Source: Cytophagales bacterium
GTDB taxonomy: Bacteria; Bacteroidota; Bacteroidia; Cytophagales; Spirosomataceae
Assembly: GCA_013298025.1 (NCBI GenBank)
Contig: JAAFJE010000001.1
Coordinates: forward strand, 186,001-250,000
DNA: 64,000 nt
Direction: 5' to 3'
A program made the position numbers and the translations under genes. Below the pieces are notes generated by a model. It did not search any database, had not been told where the DNA came from, and was given only the letters and a program-made list of their open reading frames with translations. This document shows, in pieces, positions 53,987 through 63,612 of this stretch (its first letter is position 1; every line of letters starts with the position of its first letter).

Positions 53987-54358
53987 TTACCATTCTTCTC
54001 TTACCACCATCAAAATAGCTGATTGTGGAATGATGAGGTATTTTTCTTGGTCTATTTCTACTTCGTAGCTATTGCGTTTGAGAAAAAGTGCTTGGTCGCC
54101 TTCTTTCACTTGCAAAGGAATGTATTTGACGTGTTCGGCATCTTTCCAAGGTTCTTCTTCCTGCACAGCAGGAATCGGAAAGCCGGGACCTACTTTAATT
54201 ACATACCCACGCTGGATTTCTTCTTTTTCTTGTACCGTCGGAGGCAGAAACAAACCCGAGCGTGTTTGTCCATTGCCTTCTTGTCGGCGTACCAATACTT
54301 TGTCGCCCATCATCATGATGTGATGTAAAGTGGCTGTTCCTGAAATAGTCGTAATCAT
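53987..54358 (-). CDS. GroES-like co-chaperone
   Basis: A 123-residue protein with a cpn10-type fold: GDKVLVRRQEGNGQTRSGLF near the start, RGYVIKVGPGF in the middle and a C-terminal ALFLKRNSYEVEIDQEKYLI. A charged insert (PAVQEEEPWKDAEHVKYIPL) makes it longer than standard GroES (about 95). It is not beside groEL, so it is likely a divergent paralogue rather than the main co-chaperonin. I start at MITTISG (54358); ten extra upstream codons are open. The phosphodiesterase gene ends 48 bases upstream on the same strand. Confidence 0.8.
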   Translation of the reverse strand: MITTISGTATLHHIMMMGDKVLVRRQEGNGQTRSGLFLPPTVQEKEEIQRGYVIKVGPGFPIPAVQEEEPWKDAEHVKYIPLQVKEGDQALFLKRNSYEVEIDQEKYLIIPQSAILMVVREEW

Positions 54359-54406
54359 AATTTTGTACTGGATAAAATGGAATGACAAAAATAGTATTGT
54401 TGAACG

Positions 54407-54916
54407 TTATTGCGTTGCTTTGTATCGGGGTATTTCGATGAGTTCTACATCAAAAATTCTCTTGCCTTCTATCTTGAGCCTAACCGCCGTTTGAACCGTA
54501 TGAAAACCGTGTTGGCCCGCCGCTCCCGGATTGATAAAAAGCATTCCCTTGCGGTTTAAATCTCTTTTTACTTGCAAAATATGCGAATGCCCACATACGA
54601 ATAAATCGGGGGCTTGGGTAGCAAAACAAGCCAAAGCATCGGGTTTGTATTTCGACGGTGCCCCAGCAATATGCGTCATGCCTACCATTACGTCTTCACA
54701 GCTAAAATGGTTGATTTTCGGAAACATCAAACGCACCGTGGCATTGTCGATATTGCCGTACACGCCCTGTACAGGTTTTAGCGAGAGCAGGGTATCGGCT
54801 ACAGCCACATCGCCCCAATCGCCTCCGTGCCAAATTTGGTCGCACCAGTCAAGATGAGGTGCTAAACGAGGGTCTAAATAGCTATGTGTATCAGACAGAA
54901 TTAGGATTTTTTGCAT
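54407..54916 (-). CDS. YfcE/MJ0936-type metallophosphoesterase
   Basis: A 169-residue calcineurin-like phosphoesterase. Metal-binding motifs are ILSDTHSYLD (5-14), HGGDWGD (about 35), GNIDN (about 55), and GHSHILQV (about 113) with MFINPGAAG after it. Small members of this family hydrolyse phosphodiesters in vitro; the natural substrate is unknown. It may be co-transcribed with the GroES-like gene downstream, 48 bases away. Confidence 0.88.
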   Translation of the reverse strand: MQKILILSDTHSYLDPRLAPHLDWCDQIWHGGDWGDVAVADTLLSLKPVQGVYGNIDNATVRLMFPKINHFSCEDVMVGMTHIAGAPSKYKPDALACFATQAPDLFVCGHSHILQVKRDLNRKGMLFINPGAAGQHGFHTVQTAVRLKIEGKRIFDVELIEIPRYKATQ

Positions 54917-55231
54917 ATATCTTGCTGTTTTTTCAAACAGATTTTATCTTCAAATAGTTCTATCAATAGCTTCTAGGCTATTTTTATTTGCTCGACAAAC
55001 GTTATTTTTTAGTCTTTTTTTTCTATAACTAAAACACTGTAAAACAATAGATTAATCTTTCAACAATCACACTTTCACTCTACTTCTTATGACTTTCGCT
55101 GAACGTTTGTTAAGTTTTTACTCGAAAATAGAAAAAAGCCTTTTTGTCGTAGCTAATATTTTTGTATTTTGCCGTTGTAATTGAGGGAAGCAATAGCTCA
55201 AGGTATTTTTTCAACTTAGCCCCATACAGCC
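54917..55231. other. Intergenic promoter region
   Basis: 315 AT-rich bases between divergent genes. A TATTTTTG box at 55157-55164 on the plus strand matches TAnnTTTG and lies 67 bases before the gene at 55232. Nothing else stands out. Confidence 0.4.
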
Positions 55232-55873
55232 ATGTCTATTACATCATTTGAAAACGCTTTGTATCGAAAACTCGGCACATTTTTTGCGAGTCATGGCTAT
55301 CAATTGTTTAGTGAAAAAAAACAATTTCGCAAAATTACACCTTCTGGTTTTCAAAACGTCATTTTTACGTCATCTACTTACGACGAAGAAACGTGGCTAG
55401 AAGTAAATATTGGTTGTCGTAACAACAGAATCGAGCAAATAGCCCAGCAGTTTTTGGGTAATACACGAGATTTTTGGGGCGATTCCAATACCTTGGTCAT
55501 ATCAATTGGGAAATTCAATAATGCCAAATATTTTCGGTACAAAATCATGACCGAACCCGACTTGGACGATACCTGCGAAGAAATCAAACATTTTTTATCG
55601 ACCCAAGGTTTTCCATTTTTAGAAAAAAATGCTTCATTAGAAGCCATTCATCATCTCTTAAACGACAAGCCCTTGGTTGCTTGCAAATACCTCTACAACC
55701 AAATGCACCGTTGCTACAAAGGCATGATTGCCGCCAAGCTTATCGACAGCCATCAATTTTTAGACATCGCCGAAAAGCACCACAAATACATGGTTGCCAA
55801 TGGTGCTACCGACGACGATTTTGTGGTATATGAGCGATTGATGAGCTTTTTGCTGTACGTTTCAGCGAATTAA
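55232..55873 (+). CDS. Unknown soluble protein, 213 residues
   Basis: The N-terminal half (FENALYRKLGTFFASHGYQL; TWLEVNIGCRNNRIEQIAQQ) loosely resembles DUF4304-like domains, in which a helix is followed by strands describing a folded alpha-beta unit. The C-terminal half is helical (LNDKPLVACKYLYNQMHRCY). There is no signal peptide or membrane segment. No catalytic motif is visible, and no toxin gene lies nearby that would suggest an immunity role. A long non-coding repeat region follows the stop codon. Confidence 0.6.
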   Translation: MSITSFENALYRKLGTFFASHGYQLFSEKKQFRKITPSGFQNVIFTSSTYDEETWLEVNIGCRNNRIEQIAQQFLGNTRDFWGDSNTLVISIGKFNNAKYFRYKIMTEPDLDDTCEEIKHFLSTQGFPFLEKNASLEAIHHLLNDKPLVACKYLYNQMHRCYKGMIAAKLIDSHQFLDIAEKHHKYMVANGATDDDFVVYERLMSFLLYVSAN

Positions 55874-56600
55874 AGGTTATTTGTTATCTGTATATCTGTT
55901 ATCCGTTATCGGGGTACACCTCCGTAGCACGGATTTTCAATCCGACGAAAAATAGCTATTTCGATACCCATTATTTATCAACTGATTAATTCTGTTATCG
56001 GTGTATCCGTTGACCGTTATCAGTGTACACCTCCGTAACACGGATTTTCAATCCGACGAAAAATCACGACAAACTCATGGCATGAGCAATTCATGCCATG
56101 AGTACACACATCATAAAAAAGAGGGAAATTTCCATCTCAAACATAACCTAGCCTATCTTGAAGATAGCTTGTTCCATAAAAAAGAGAGGATTTCCCATAA
56201 AAGATAGTAGTCTGTTCACCGAACCGAACTGTGTCAGTTGATTTATTGGCAGATATTAAATCAAAAGTCCTGTAAGAACGGAAGCTTTGTAGAAAAATAC
56301 CAACATTACAAAACAGGTTATCGGTCTATAATGCTACAAAGGTGTTGCTCCTACGGAGTAAAAGAAAATCATACCATGAAACCTTCCTGCAAGGTGCATA
56401 ACTCATGGCATGAATTGAGGTACAGTTAAAAATTCGTCATTCATGCCATGAAGTTCCGATTTTTGTTATCGGTATATCTGTTATCCGTATATCAGTTAAC
56501 AGATAACGGATACACCGATAACAGATACGCAGATAACGGACAACACACACAAAATAATTATTTGAGGACGTTTCACGAAGAGGGAAATAAAGTATTTTTG
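55874..56600. repeat. Non-coding block with several inverted and direct repeat families
   Basis: Two near-identical units (TACACCTCCGTAGCACGGAT with following TTTTCAATCCGACGAAAAAT) lie at about 55913-55951 and 56022-56064. ACTCATGGCATGA/TCATGCCATGAGT is a perfect 13-bp inverted repeat (56073-56103); a related pair lies at about 56399-56452. TTGCTCCTACGGAGT at about 56346 matches the array at 20.2 kb. At 56464-56555, GTTATCGGTATATCTGTTAT-type and complementary units form a hairpin array. No intact gene is seen. Confidence 0.7.
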
Positions 56601-56623
56601 TGGACTGGTCTGAGGTAAAAAAA

Positions 56624-56655
56624 GAAAGCTGTAAGATACTTACCTTACAGCTTTG
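56624..56655 (-). terminator. Hairpin in the gap before truA
   Basis: GAAAGCTGTAAG pairs with CTTACAGCTTT; on the minus strand CTTTTTTT follows. No minus-strand gene is present upstream of it. Confidence 0.45.
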
Positions 56656-56851
56656 CCATATTGCTTCTTGCTATTATTTGATCACTAACCTATTAGATAA
56701 GTTTTCACTACAAATATATAAAAAAATTTGTTTTTGCAACCATTAATTAGTGTTAAAGTTTGTTTTTAGTATGTAAACAGCTTGTTTTCGCTTGTAAATA
56801 GGTTTTTAAATTTATTGTATAGCGAAAAAAGATTTTTCCAGATAATCTATT

Positions 56852-57583
56852 ATGAGATATTTCTTAGAATGTTCCTATTTGGGAACAAACTATTGTGGTT
56901 GGCAAATTCAGCAAAATGCCAAAACCGTACAAGGCGAAATAGAACGAGGTCTTTCTATTTTGTTGAAAACACCTATCGAACTTACGGGGAGCAGCCGTAC
57001 CGATGCAGGCGTACACGCCCAACAGCAATTTGCCCAGTTTGAGTATGAATCGGTTTTCCCACCAATACAAGGTTTTTTGTACAAACTCAACAAAATTCTT
57101 CCCGAAGATATTGTCGTAAGTCAAATTTTTTCAGTTGCATCCGACTATCATTGTCGCTTTGAAGCCAGTTCTCGTAAATACGAGTATAGAATTTTACGAA
57201 AAAAATCGCCTTTTTATCAAAACATGGCTTATCATTTTGAAGTACCTTTGTCGGTTGATGCGATGAACGAAGCCGCTAAAATTTTGTTTCGACACCATGA
57301 TTTTGAATGCTTTAGTAAATTACATACCGATGTCAAAACCTTCAATTGTACAATTTTAGAAGCACACTGGCAACAGCCCTCCGAAGAGCTTTTGGTGTTT
57401 CATATCAAAGCGAATCGCTTTCTCAGAGGCATGGTACGAGCTATTGTAGGTACTTTGCTAGAGGTAGGTTTAGGCAAAATTTCGCTTGAAGACTTTGAGG
57501 CAATTATTTTACAAAAAAATCGCCAAAAAGCCGGTCGTTCTGTACCAGCCGAGGGCCTGTTTTTGATGGAAGTGAATTATTAG
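56852..57583 (+). CDS. truA: tRNA pseudouridine(38-40) synthase
   Basis: The 243-residue enzyme isomerises uridines in the tRNA anticodon arm. The catalytic motif is LTGSSRTDAGVHAQQQFA with Asp51. The family stretches YGTNYCGWQ-like (LGTNYCGWQIQ) at the N-terminus and FLRGMVRAIVGTLLEVGLGK near 180 are present. Length is normal. The gene starts after a long non-coding region and is followed by terC on the same strand. Confidence 0.95.
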   Translation: MRYFLECSYLGTNYCGWQIQQNAKTVQGEIERGLSILLKTPIELTGSSRTDAGVHAQQQFAQFEYESVFPPIQGFLYKLNKILPEDIVVSQIFSVASDYHCRFEASSRKYEYRILRKKSPFYQNMAYHFEVPLSVDAMNEAAKILFRHHDFECFSKLHTDVKTFNCTILEAHWQQPSEELLVFHIKANRFLRGMVRAIVGTLLEVGLGKISLEDFEAIILQKNRQKAGRSVPAEGLFLMEVNY

Positions 57584-57734
57584 GGGTGTATCTTTTACCT
57601 AATTTTATTTTATGCAAAAACCAATAAACCTGCCTTAATGCCATTTAAAAATAAGATGCACCATTCAAAACAATATTGCCAACATTCAAGGGGCTTTAGG
57701 CGTTGAGGAGGTAAACCATATACAACAACAACTT

Positions 57735-58418
57735 ATGACTACCGAAGTAATTGTATCGCTCGTTACCCTGATTGTGCTTGAAATTGTACTGGGTATCGAC
57801 AACATCATTTTTATCTCTATTCTTACCGACAAACTACCCAAAGAAAACCGAAAAAAAGCCCGTACCCTTGGGTTAAGTTTGGCACTGATTTCTCGTTTAG
57901 TTTTACTAGCAGGTATCAGTTGGATTATGAAGCTCGACCAAACGCTTTTTACCATTTCGGGCAACGAAATTTCGGGAAAAGATTTGATTCTGATACTCGG
58001 AGGGCTTTTCTTGCTATACAAAAGTAACAAGGAGATTTTTGAAAATACCGAAGAACATGACATTCATACGCCCAACGTAGCCAAATCTTTTCGGAAAATT
58101 ATTGGACAAATTATCCTGCTTGATTTAGTGTTTTCGGTCGATAGCATCATTACAGCCGTTGGCTTGGTAGATGAGCTTTGGGTGATGTACGTAGCGGTAA
58201 TTGTGTCTATTTCAATTATGCTGAGTGTATCTGGGGCAATTAGTAATTTTATCAACGAACATCCTTCGCTCAAAATATTGGCTTTGTGTTTCTTGATTAT
58301 GGTGGGTATTGCCTTGATGGCAGAAGGACTGGGCTTTCACATTCCGAAAGGCTATATTTACTTTTCTATGGCATTTTCATTTTTTGTCAATATCATCCAA
58401 ATTCGGAAAAAGGCGTAG
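57735..58418 (+). CDS. TerC-family membrane protein
   Basis: A 227-residue protein with about seven membrane helices. LEIVLGIDNIIFISIL (about 15-30) and the second repeat LLDLVFSVDSIITAVGLV (about 128-145) give the paired acidic intramembrane sites of TerC. Members are linked to metal (manganese, calcium) export and to tellurite resistance; no other ter genes are nearby, so a metal-transport role is more likely. Start at ATG 57735. Palindromic locus R6 follows the stop. Confidence 0.87.
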   Translation: MTTEVIVSLVTLIVLEIVLGIDNIIFISILTDKLPKENRKKARTLGLSLALISRLVLLAGISWIMKLDQTLFTISGNEISGKDLILILGGLFLLYKSNKEIFENTEEHDIHTPNVAKSFRKIIGQIILLDLVFSVDSIITAVGLVDELWVMYVAVIVSISIMLSVSGAISNFINEHPSLKILALCFLIMVGIALMAEGLGFHIPKGYIYFSMAFSFFVNIIQIRKKA

Positions 58419-58434
58419 AAATGAAATAAATGAC

Positions 58435-58553
58435 TTTAAGTTATTGAGTTAATTGTGAGTTAGTTTTTTCATTTTCAAATACTGATAAGTTCAAATGATT
58501 AAATCTTATTTTACTGAAAATCAAAACACTAACTCACAATTTTGCTTTGATAC
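58435..58553. repeat. 3'-end palindromic repeat, locus R6
   Basis: A clean two-arm copy: AATTGTGAGTTAGTTTTTTC with ATTTTCA on the left (about 58450-58477) and TGAAAATCAAAACACTAACT with CACAATT on the right (about 58515-58541), around an AT-rich loop. It lies between the terC stop and the convergent susD stop. Confidence 0.8.
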
Positions 58554-60239
58554 TTAATATCCCGCATTTTGGGTCAAATATCCAGGCAAATTCGATGCCC
58601 CGTCGATGGCCGTTTGTGGAATAGGGAACAATCGCTTGTTGCGGTCGGTATTATTTTTTTCAGTCCAAGTATCTTCGTACTTACCAAAGCGAATCATATC
58701 GGTACGACGCAACATTTCCCAATAAAACTCAAAACCTCTTTCTCTGTACAGCAACTCCAAGTTCATGCTTGTCAGGGCTGGTGGAGGCGTTGAGCTAGTA
58801 CGAGATGCTCTTACGGTATTTACGTCGGCAAGGGCTGAGGCTGCGTCATTGCTTCTTCTGAGCTTGGCTTCGGCACGCATCAAATACACGTCGGCCAATC
58901 GCAAAATCACAATATCGGCATCGCCAAGGTTACGACCCGACGATGATTTTTTACTAAACTCATATTTTTCTACACGGTATCCAGTGCTGTAATCACTGCC
59001 TGCCACCGTAAAATCGACCTGCTCGGTAAAGTTTACTGGCAGTGTAGGTTTGTTGCGGGTATCGTTGTAGAGTTTGCCTACCTTCATTTTACCATCAGGA
59101 CATTTCAAGAAAACGCCATTTCTGCGAATCAAGCCGTATTGTTGTCCTCTAAGAATCCCACGGTTGATGTTGAAGTTTTCGGCCGCTACACAAGAATCGG
59201 CTGGGTTTGAATAGATAGACAAGTTTTGTTTATAAAAACGAGGGTCCACCGAAGGGTCTTGTGGCGTATAAGCATTCGCCCATGTTCTGTAATAATCTGA
59301 CGTAATAGCTGGGCCGTCGGTTCCGTTGGCACTTGGGAAAGCTGGCAAAGGAAACTGGTCGCCTGAAAGTGAGAAATACGCCAGACGGTTGTGTCCGTTT
59401 ACCTCGGCTCGTTGGTCAACAGCAAATACGAGCTCTTTGTTGGTATGGTTATCAGAGTTGAAAATCGCAAAGTAATCGTTTGAAAGTTGGTATTGTCCCG
59501 ATGCAATAATTTTGTCGGTATATTCAATTACTTTATCTAAATCTTCATTTTTGAAAGCTACTGTAGCACCGTAAGGGTCACGGTAAACGGCGGCGTTGAG
59601 GTACAAACGAGCCAACAAGCCCCATACTGCCCCTTTGGTGAGGCGACCTGGGCCAACATTGGTAGCAAGGTCGGGTTCGACGGCTAAAAATTCGTTTTTG
59701 ATGTATTCAACGGCTTCGTTTCCTCTGATGATTTTAGACGTTTCGCCAATATCATTTTTTACAAATGCCACCCCAAACATATCTAACGTAAGCATATTAT
59801 AAAATGCTCTCATCCCTCTTGCTTCGGCAAGATATACTTTTGCTGAAGCCGATGTAGAAGTAGGTAAAGTATTGATGGCCGAAATAGACCTCGAAATACC
59901 TTGCAACAAGAAGCCCCATGTATTTTTTATGTTGGGGTCGGTGCTGGTATAAGTGTGGCGGTGCAATGCCAAGTAAATCCCGTTGTCGCCCCAGTCGGTG
60001 CCTCCTCGATAAGGTAAAATAGCCTCATCGGTAGAGATTTCTTGTAAGGCAAAATAGTTGGTATGCAAATACACACTAGGCAATAAGGCATACACAGGCG
60101 ATAAAGCACCGTCGGCAATGGCGTTGTCCGAAAGGCTTGACGTAAACGACTCGTCGAGGACTTGCTCTTCGAGTGAAGTACAACTGCCAAGAGCAAGTAT
60201 CGACAGCAATGTACCAAATGCGATTATTTTCTTTTTCAT
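58554..60239 (-). CDS. SusD-like glycan-binding lipoprotein (PUL 3)
   Basis: A 561-residue lipoprotein (lipobox LALGSCTSLEE). Typical SusD features are AEARGMRAFYNMLTLDMFGV (about 145-165), ILRLADVYLMRAEAKLRRSN and LLYRERGFEFYWEMLRRTDM, with the C-terminal LPGYLTQNAGY. It lies 13 bases downstream of its susC and is co-transcribed. No enzyme or SusE-like gene is beside it, so the substrate cannot be guessed. Confidence 0.94.
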   Translation of the reverse strand: MKKKIIAFGTLLSILALGSCTSLEEQVLDESFTSSLSDNAIADGALSPVYALLPSVYLHTNYFALQEISTDEAILPYRGGTDWGDNGIYLALHRHTYTSTDPNIKNTWGFLLQGISRSISAINTLPTSTSASAKVYLAEARGMRAFYNMLTLDMFGVAFVKNDIGETSKIIRGNEAVEYIKNEFLAVEPDLATNVGPGRLTKGAVWGLLARLYLNAAVYRDPYGATVAFKNEDLDKVIEYTDKIIASGQYQLSNDYFAIFNSDNHTNKELVFAVDQRAEVNGHNRLAYFSLSGDQFPLPAFPSANGTDGPAITSDYYRTWANAYTPQDPSVDPRFYKQNLSIYSNPADSCVAAENFNINRGILRGQQYGLIRRNGVFLKCPDGKMKVGKLYNDTRNKPTLPVNFTEQVDFTVAGSDYSTGYRVEKYEFSKKSSSGRNLGDADIVILRLADVYLMRAEAKLRRSNDAASALADVNTVRASRTSSTPPPALTSMNLELLYRERGFEFYWEMLRRTDMIRFGKYEDTWTEKNNTDRNKRLFPIPQTAIDGASNLPGYLTQNAGY

Positions 60240-60252
60240 AAAATCTTGTTAA

Positions 60253-63200
60253 TTAAAATGTTACATTTAAGCCAAACATCACCGTGCGGGCTTTAGGATA
60301 ACTCAAATAGTCGATACCGTAAGACGTAATACCATTGATGGTGCGGTCGGTATTTACTTCGGGGTCGTAGCCGTCGTAGGCTGTCACAACCAAGAGGTTT
60401 TGTCCGGTTACGCTCAAACGAATGCTGCGAACCCAGTCTTTCAACCCAATACTTTGCGGATTAAGGTTGTACCCAAGCGATAGGTTATTGAGGCGTAAAA
60501 ATGCTCCGTCTTTCAAGAAGCGTGTCGAAACAGGAGCAGCATTATTGATTGATTCTTGTGCAAAAGCGATGGCTTCTGGCGTGGTATTAATGCCTTTCGA
60601 GAGGCGTAACTTATAGAAATTGGCATTGGCGGTATTGTCATAGATTTTATTTCCTGAAACACCGTTGAAGTTTACCGCCAAATCGAAGCCTTTGTAGGCA
60701 ATTTTTCCGAAGAAATTGAATTGTTTATTGGGCAACGCACTTCCTGCCACAATGCGGTCTTTGTCGGTTACTTGGCCGTCGCCATCTACATCACGATACG
60801 TACTTACGCCTTTGTCGTCGAAGCCTGTAAATTCTTTTAAGAAGAAAGCTCCAATAGGTGCACCATTCACGTAGCCGTTGATGGTTGCCGAGGTAAGTCC
60901 CGAACCCGAAGCAGAACCCGAAGGAATAACCGAATAAGGCGAGTTTTTCACGACGTTATCAATAAACGTGATGTTTCCACCTATTTCGTAGCTCAAACCA
61001 TTACTGGCGTTGTGCTTGTAGCTAAGGTCTAGCTCTAAACCTTTGTTGGTGATGGTCATATTCGATACATTTGTCCAATAAGTACCTGCTGGTTGTACGG
61101 GGTCTGATGGAATAACTTCCAAAAGAATATCGCCCGAAACTTTACGGAATACATCTATTGTACCTGAAAGAGCTCCTTTCCAGAAAGAAAAGTCTAGCCC
61201 TAAGTCGGTTTGAGTTGACTGTTCCCATTGAATAGTAGGATTGGCCAAACGAGTGTATGAAGTACCTGCTGGAGAAGTGTTCGATTCTGACAAAGGGTAA
61301 CTTGTGGTAGAAGACACCACCGAGGTAAAGCGTGCTTGGGTAATTTTAGACGGAATCTCTTGGTTTCCTGTTCTACCCCACCCTGCTCTTAATTTCAAAT
61401 CGCTGATGGCGGTATTTTTCAAGAAAGCTTCTTCCGACAAACGCCAGCCCAACGAAAACGAGGGGAAATAACCGTATTTGTTGTTTTTCCCAAATTTAGA
61501 AGAACCATCGGCTCGCAACGTGGCTGTTACTAAATATTTGTCTTTGTACTGGTAATTTACCCTTGTAAAAAACGACTGCAATTCATTGATGAGTGCATAG
61601 CCCGATGGCTTGTTGTTGGCAAGTGTGAGGTCTTGTCCTAAGCCCGGATTATAAATAGGGTCGATGTCGGAAATCGGAAATTTATTAATACTGTACGCAC
61701 GACCTTGCAAGAATATTTTCTGATACGAATGTCCTACTAAAGCTGAAAAACTATGGGCTGCCAGCGTTTTACTATAGGTTAAATAATTCTCTACCAGCTT
61801 GTTGTTGTTGTAGGTATTGATGGTTTCTAAACGTCCGTCTTGCAAAGGTACGGCATTGGCCGCCGACCGCAAGTCACGGGCTGAACTAGAATTGTCGATA
61901 CCAAAGTTGAGTTTATAAACCAAGCCGTCGATGATTTTCAAGGATGGACTGATATTACCAACAATACGAGTAATAGTAGTAGCGTCTTGTTCGAGTTTGA
62001 GCGACAACAAAGGGTTTGTGCCTGACTGATACAAATAAATGCTTCCGTCGCTGTTGTATGCAGGATAAGTAGGGTTGGTGGCAATAGCACCACCCAAGAC
62101 AGCCCCAATCGGCGGACGCTCGTTGTAGGTTTGTGAAGCACTGAGGTTTACATCTACTGTGAGGCGGTCTTGCAACAACTTTTGTGTTGCATTGATACGA
62201 CCAGAATAGCGGTTGAGTTGGCTATTTTTGATAATACCTTCTTGGTTTTGAATCCCAAACGAACCAAAATAGGTCAGTTTCTCATTGCCACCGCCAAACG
62301 ATAAGTTATGGTTTTGTGTAATGGCTGTTCTCGAAATTTCTTTTTGCCAGTCGGTAGAAGCCTTTAGGTCTTCGAGTACGCCACCAACGGCTACTACTTG
62401 CTTGCGGTATTCGTCGGCACTGAACACCGACAAAGGGCGAGCCATTGTAGAAATACCATAATCAACATTATAGGTCAGCGTCGAAGTACCTGCTTTTCCT
62501 TTTTTGGTCGTAATCAAAATCACGCCATTAGCACCACGTGCACCGTAAATAGCTGTGGCCGAGGCATCTTTGAGTACATCTATCGAAGCAATGTCTTGCG
62601 GATTAAGGTAGTTGAGCGGATTGGTAGCTCCACCCGTACTAGAGTTGTCGAGGGCGAGTCCATCTACTACAAACAAAGGCGTGCTACCTGTACGCACACC
62701 ACCGGGGCCACGCACCGTAATGCTTTGTGTTCCACCGGGTTCGCCACTGGCAGAAGTTACGTTTACCCCTGCTACTTTGCCCTGCAATAACTGCTCTGGC
62801 GAGTTGATAATCCCTTTATTGAAAGCACCTTCTTTAATAGACTTCATCGAGCCTGTTACGTCTTTTTGCGTCGTGCTGCCGTATCCGATAACAATTACTT
62901 GTTCCAATGCCGCACTGTTTGCTACCATTTTGATTTGGATATTGGCACGACCTGCCACGGCAATTTCCTGCTTGTTGTAGCCTACATAACTCACAACCAA
63001 AACGGCTTTTTCGTCGGCACTAATCGTAAATTTTCCGTTGACATCGGTATTTACCCCACGGTTGCTCCCTTTCACAAGAATCGAACAGCCCACCAACGGC
63101 TCGTCGGTAGTAGCGTCTGTTACGCTGCCTTTGATGCTCAGTTCGCCTGCCTGCTTGTTTGCTACAATTATCTGATGGCTGGGTAAGGATTTTTCTGCTT

Positions 63201-63294
63201 TGACTGGCTGGGCGATAAGTCCTACCAAAAAAACAGACCCAATAAGTCCCTGTGTCATAAAACGACTGGAGACAGATTTGGAGAAGTTGTTCAT
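60253..63294 (-). CDS. SusC-like TonB-dependent receptor (PUL 3)
   Basis: A 1013-residue outer-membrane receptor. The signal region covers about 1-33. A carboxypeptidase-regulatory-like domain (GSVTDATTDEPLVGCSILVK), the plug (EQVIVIGYGSTTQKDVTGSM; GARGANGVILITTKKG) and a 22-strand barrel follow. No STN domain is present. Partner susD follows by 13 bases. The pair is an isolated import module in this window. Confidence 0.95.
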   Translation of the reverse strand: MNNFSKSVSSRFMTQGLIGSVFLVGLIAQPVKAEKSLPSHQIIVANKQAGELSIKGSVTDATTDEPLVGCSILVKGSNRGVNTDVNGKFTISADEKAVLVVSYVGYNKQEIAVAGRANIQIKMVANSAALEQVIVIGYGSTTQKDVTGSMKSIKEGAFNKGIINSPEQLLQGKVAGVNVTSASGEPGGTQSITVRGPGGVRTGSTPLFVVDGLALDNSSTGGATNPLNYLNPQDIASIDVLKDASATAIYGARGANGVILITTKKGKAGTSTLTYNVDYGISTMARPLSVFSADEYRKQVVAVGGVLEDLKASTDWQKEISRTAITQNHNLSFGGGNEKLTYFGSFGIQNQEGIIKNSQLNRYSGRINATQKLLQDRLTVDVNLSASQTYNERPPIGAVLGGAIATNPTYPAYNSDGSIYLYQSGTNPLLSLKLEQDATTITRIVGNISPSLKIIDGLVYKLNFGIDNSSSARDLRSAANAVPLQDGRLETINTYNNNKLVENYLTYSKTLAAHSFSALVGHSYQKIFLQGRAYSINKFPISDIDPIYNPGLGQDLTLANNKPSGYALINELQSFFTRVNYQYKDKYLVTATLRADGSSKFGKNNKYGYFPSFSLGWRLSEEAFLKNTAISDLKLRAGWGRTGNQEIPSKITQARFTSVVSSTTSYPLSESNTSPAGTSYTRLANPTIQWEQSTQTDLGLDFSFWKGALSGTIDVFRKVSGDILLEVIPSDPVQPAGTYWTNVSNMTITNKGLELDLSYKHNASNGLSYEIGGNITFIDNVVKNSPYSVIPSGSASGSGLTSATINGYVNGAPIGAFFLKEFTGFDDKGVSTYRDVDGDGQVTDKDRIVAGSALPNKQFNFFGKIAYKGFDLAVNFNGVSGNKIYDNTANANFYKLRLSKGINTTPEAIAFAQESINNAAPVSTRFLKDGAFLRLNNLSLGYNLNPQSIGLKDWVRSIRLSVTGQNLLVVTAYDGYDPEVNTDRTINGITSYGIDYLSYPKARTVMFGLNVTF

Positions 63295-63612
63295 ATTGTT
63301 TTCTTTGCTATTGTTGATTGTTTTGTGCTACAACAACCCCATAAAGTACCATTTTTGTCTAAAAGACTACGGTAATGGATATTGAAATAGTACATTTTTG
63401 TCGGTGCAAAGTTAGAAGCGTCTTTTCCTTTGTATTGTAATGAAAAGATTAAGAAAACAATATGATTATAGTTTAAAAACAAGATTAAATGGTAATATTT
63501 TACCGAAACAAAATAATATTACCATAATATAGTACGGAAGTATAATAAAGACACCTCATGACTAATCTTTTTTTTGTTATATTTTTTAACAAAATTTAAA
63601 CAAAAGTAAAGA
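63295..63612. other. Gap upstream of the third susC
   Basis: 318 AT-rich bases. ATGGTAATATT pairs with AATATTACCAT (63489-63525), a hairpin or operator. The 63-codon minus-strand frame at 63291-63482 looks non-coding. A promoter for susC is expected here but no convincing box is seen. Confidence 0.4.

Noticed and set aside
57735-58418. terC as part of a tellurite resistance cluster
   Set aside because: No other ter genes are near; the family is widespread and more likely linked to metal transport.
63291-63482. 63-codon minus-strand frame upstream of the third susC
   Set aside because: It overlaps the susC start, lacks a recognisable feature and has AT-driven composition.
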